From: Oscillospiraceae bacterium
GTDB lineage: Bacteria > Bacillota_A > Clostridia > Oscillospirales > Oscillospiraceae
Direction: 5' to 3'
Assembly (NCBI GenBank): GCA_017398105.1
Contig: JAFQHF010000061.1
Location: forward strand, 1 to 7,376
DNA length: 7,376 nucleotides
Every line of letters starts with the position of its first letter. Within the stretch, counting starts at the first letter, position 1. Below are positions 5,864 to 7,376 of the stretch, one piece after another. A program made the position numbers and the translations under genes. A model generated the notes under the pieces. It did no database searches. It was not told the origin of the DNA and was given only the letters and a program-made list of their open reading frames with translations.

Positions 5864-7141
5864 TCAATTGCTCAACATAATCTCCAGGATGGTGCGGTCG
5901 GTCTCCCGCATACCTTCCCGGGCAAGTTTGCCCACATTATAAACTGTATTGTCCACGCCCTTGGTGACGATTCCGTCACCGCCGTAGAACTGCTGGCCTT
6001 CCAGATACATATGGTAGCCCAGGATGCCCGCATCCACTGCAGAGGCGATCTTGGCAGCACAGGAGGGCTTAGCACCGTCGCAGATGGTGCCGGAAAGGAT
6101 GGCGATGGCGTTGACCACAGTGTGGGCAATGGCGTGGGCGTCGCCGCCGTTTAAGTAGGCAATGCCTGCACCGGCACCGCAGCCTGCGCTGATGGCGCCG
6201 CAGTAGGCAGAAAGCCTGCCGATACCGGCCTTCTGATGAATCGTCACCAGATTGCTCAGCGCCACAGCCTTCAGCAGCATTTCTTCCGGCACACCGGTCT
6301 CCTGGGCGTAAACTGCCACGGGAACGCTGGCGGTAATGCCCTGGTTGCCGCTGCCGGAAACGATCATAACAGGCTTCTCACAGCCGGACATCCGGGCATC
6401 GGAGCCGGCTGCCGCATAGGCGCTGGCTTTTTTGGCAACGGAATCACCCTGACGGCGCAGGATCACAGTGCCGATGTTGGCGCCCCAGTCCCCATTCAGG
6501 CCCTCATTGGCAATTTCCAGATTGCAGCGGATCTGTTCCCCCACAAATTCCCGGACGTCTTCCACATCCAGGCAGTCTGCGAAGGCCACGATGTTTTCAA
6601 TGGTCAGGCAGGACTTGTCCGTCAGATGATCCTCGGAGGATTCCGTCATTTCCTTTTCCAGCAGCGTCTGCCCGTTCTTTTCGATCAGCACGATGTTGGT
6701 GTGGTGATTGACAATCCGAAGACGCACGCAGTCGCTGCCTGCGTACTCGATCACATCGATGTCAAATACCAGATCGGAATAGGCAGGCTGGATATCCAGG
6801 TCCACCGTTTCCATGTAGGACTTGATCTGCCCGTGCATATTTTTCGGCACGCTGCTGATGACCTGCAGCTCCTTGTCCGCATCACCGGCTACGATACCGG
6901 CGCAGAGGGCTGCTGCCATGCCATGCAGGCCGCCGGTATTGGGCACCACCACGCTTTTGACATTTTTGATGATGTTGCCGCTGACAAACAGCCGAACCTT
7001 GTCAGGCACCGCACCCAGCACCTGCCGGGCTTTCGCACCGGCATAGGCCAGCGCAATGGGTTCCGTGCAGCCCATTGCGGGCCGCAGCTCTTCTTTCAGG
7101 ATATTGATGTACTGCTGATACAGAAAATCGCCTTTTTTCAT
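5864..7141 (-). CDS. cyuA: L-cysteine desulfidase family protein (CyuA/YhaM, UPF0597)
   Basis: A 425-residue cytoplasmic enzyme. The family splits L-cysteine into pyruvate, ammonia and sulfide with a labile [4Fe-4S] cluster; it is often labelled 'serine dehydratase subunit alpha family'. The diagnostic N-terminal motif ELRPAMGCTEPIALAYAGA spans 18-36 and carries Cys25, equivalent to the active-site cysteine of the Methanocaldococcus enzyme. Candidate cluster ligands are Cys314, Cys321, Cys354 and Cys361, in YCGAISAGCGAG and ICDGAKPSC. SGSGNQGIT at 262-270 is also typical. The frame is open ten codons further upstream, but AAGGAGA lies within those codons at proper spacing for the ATG at 7141, which gives MKKGDFLYQQY. 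It is first in an operon with azlC and azlD. Specificity for cysteine rather than serine is inferred from the family. Confidence 0.9.
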   Translation of the reverse strand: MKKGDFLYQQYINILKEELRPAMGCTEPIALAYAGAKARQVLGAVPDKVRLFVSGNIIKNVKSVVVPNTGGLHGMAAALCAGIVAGDADKELQVISSVPKNMHGQIKSYMETVDLDIQPAYSDLVFDIDVIEYAGSDCVRLRIVNHHTNIVLIEKNGQTLLEKEMTESSEDHLTDKSCLTIENIVAFADCLDVEDVREFVGEQIRCNLEIANEGLNGDWGANIGTVILRRQGDSVAKKASAYAAAGSDARMSGCEKPVMIVSGSGNQGITASVPVAVYAQETGVPEEMLLKAVALSNLVTIHQKAGIGRLSAYCGAISAGCGAGAGIAYLNGGDAHAIAHTVVNAIAILSGTICDGAKPSCAAKIASAVDAGILGYHMYLEGQQFYGGDGIVTKGVDNTVYNVGKLAREGMRETDRTILEIMLSN

Positions 7142-7179
7142 GGGTGGTTCTCCTTTGCATACAATTTCCATAATAAGAT

Positions 7180-7208
7180 ATTATAGCAAGGTATTCCAAC
7201 AAAATCAA
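7180..7208 (-). promoter_or_regulatory. Promoter of the cyuA-azlC-azlD operon
   Basis: TTGATT (7203-7208) and a perfect TATAAT (7180-7185) are spaced by 17 bases, with an extended TGC before the -10. The predicted start point near 7173 leaves a leader of only about 31 bases that ends in the AAGGAGA ribosome site, so there is no room for a riboswitch. An imperfect palindrome lies just upstream at 7211-7234. Confidence 0.83.
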
Positions 7209-7210
7209 CC

Positions 7211-7234
7211 GTGCTTCGACAAATGCCGCAGCAC
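7211..7234. promoter_or_regulatory. Imperfect palindrome upstream of the cyuA -35, possible operator
   Basis: GTGCT and AGCAC arms with an inner CG/CG match bracket a short AT-containing centre, two bases before the -35 box. The position would suit an activator site. It also sits two bases from the end of the repeat copy, so it could instead be part of the repeat boundary. No regulator gene is in view. Confidence 0.25.
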
Positions 7235-7236
7235 AT

Positions 7237-7376
7237 AAATTATCGTTTGTCGGCATGGGCCGACGGCCAATGCGTGCTCGGTGCGGTGGGAATCGTGACT
7301 GCCCAAACCCGCTCGGTATCGTTACTACGGTAAATGATTGATTATGCATCAATATCTGTAGGGCGGGGTCATGACC
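7237..7376 (+). repeat. Second copy of the 140-bp repeat, cut by the window edge
   Basis: This aligns without gaps to 2663-2802, with seven substitutions in 140 bases (95% identity) and the same orientation. It begins with the 13-base end sequence AAATTATCGTTTG, keeps the 6-bp-stem GTCGGC/GCCGAC hairpin (one substitution falls in its loop), and stops inside the palindromic module at TGTAGGGCGGGGTCATGACC. The second half of the element should lie just beyond the window. The AAATTATC end faces the cyuA promoter, as it faces the MBOAT gene in the other copy. Confidence 0.85.

Noticed and set aside
7142..7171. Longer N-terminus for CyuA starting at 7171
   Set aside because: The extra ten codons contain the ribosome site for the ATG at 7141, and the predicted transcription start near 7173 leaves no leader for the upstream start.
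6236..7186. Plus-strand open frame of 316 codons opposite cyuA
   Set aside because: It is the complement of a clear enzyme gene, has no recognisable domain and no promoter or ribosome site that I could support.

Overview
The window looks like a chromosomal segment from a GC-rich, gut-type Clostridia bacterium, most plausibly Oscillospiraceae/Ruminococcaceae. The reasons are the gene families present (DHHW/MBOAT pair, MntP, VanZ-like, AzlCD, CyuA), Gram-positive style lipoprotein and Shine-Dalgarno signals (GGAGG-type), and intergenic palindromic repeats of the kind that litter such genomes. The assignment is an inference from style, not from a marker gene. No rRNA, tRNA, CRISPR array, transposase or phage gene was seen.

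All eight genes I can support lie on the minus strand, in three operons, read here from right to left. (1) 7141 to 4834: cyuA (L-cysteine desulfidase family), azlC and azlD (amino-acid exporter). A clear sigma-A type promoter lies at 7180-7208 and an intrinsic terminator at 4789-4822. (2) 4608 to 2998: mntP (Mn2+ exporter), a VanZ-like membrane protein and an uncharacterised lipoprotein. A yybP-ykoY manganese riboswitch (4664-4770) precedes it, and its promoter is nested inside the terminator of operon 1. A strong terminator at 2959-2992 ends it. (3) 2636 to 153: an MBOAT O-acyltransferase and a DHHW/AlgX-like partner, an exported-polymer O-acetylation module.

The gene-free gaps hold a repeat family. 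A 283-bp element with 13-bp perfect terminal inverted repeats (2663-2945) sits directly upstream of the MBOAT gene. Its first 140 bp recur with 133/140 identity, in the same orientation, upstream of cyuA (7237 to the window end). A diverged partial copy in the opposite orientation abuts the stop codon of the DHHW gene (87-152). The element contains two inverted 30-nt modules, each centred on a 20-bp palindrome, that differ from each other only at two base-pair positions, both with compensating changes.

Functionally, operon 1 couples cysteine breakdown to amino-acid efflux. Operon 2 should be switched on by high manganese and ties two poorly understood envelope proteins to Mn2+ export. Operon 3 modifies an envelope or extracellular polymer. 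The most interesting signals are the Mn2+-riboswitch operon with its uncharacterised members, the promoter nested in a terminator, and the covarying repeat modules.
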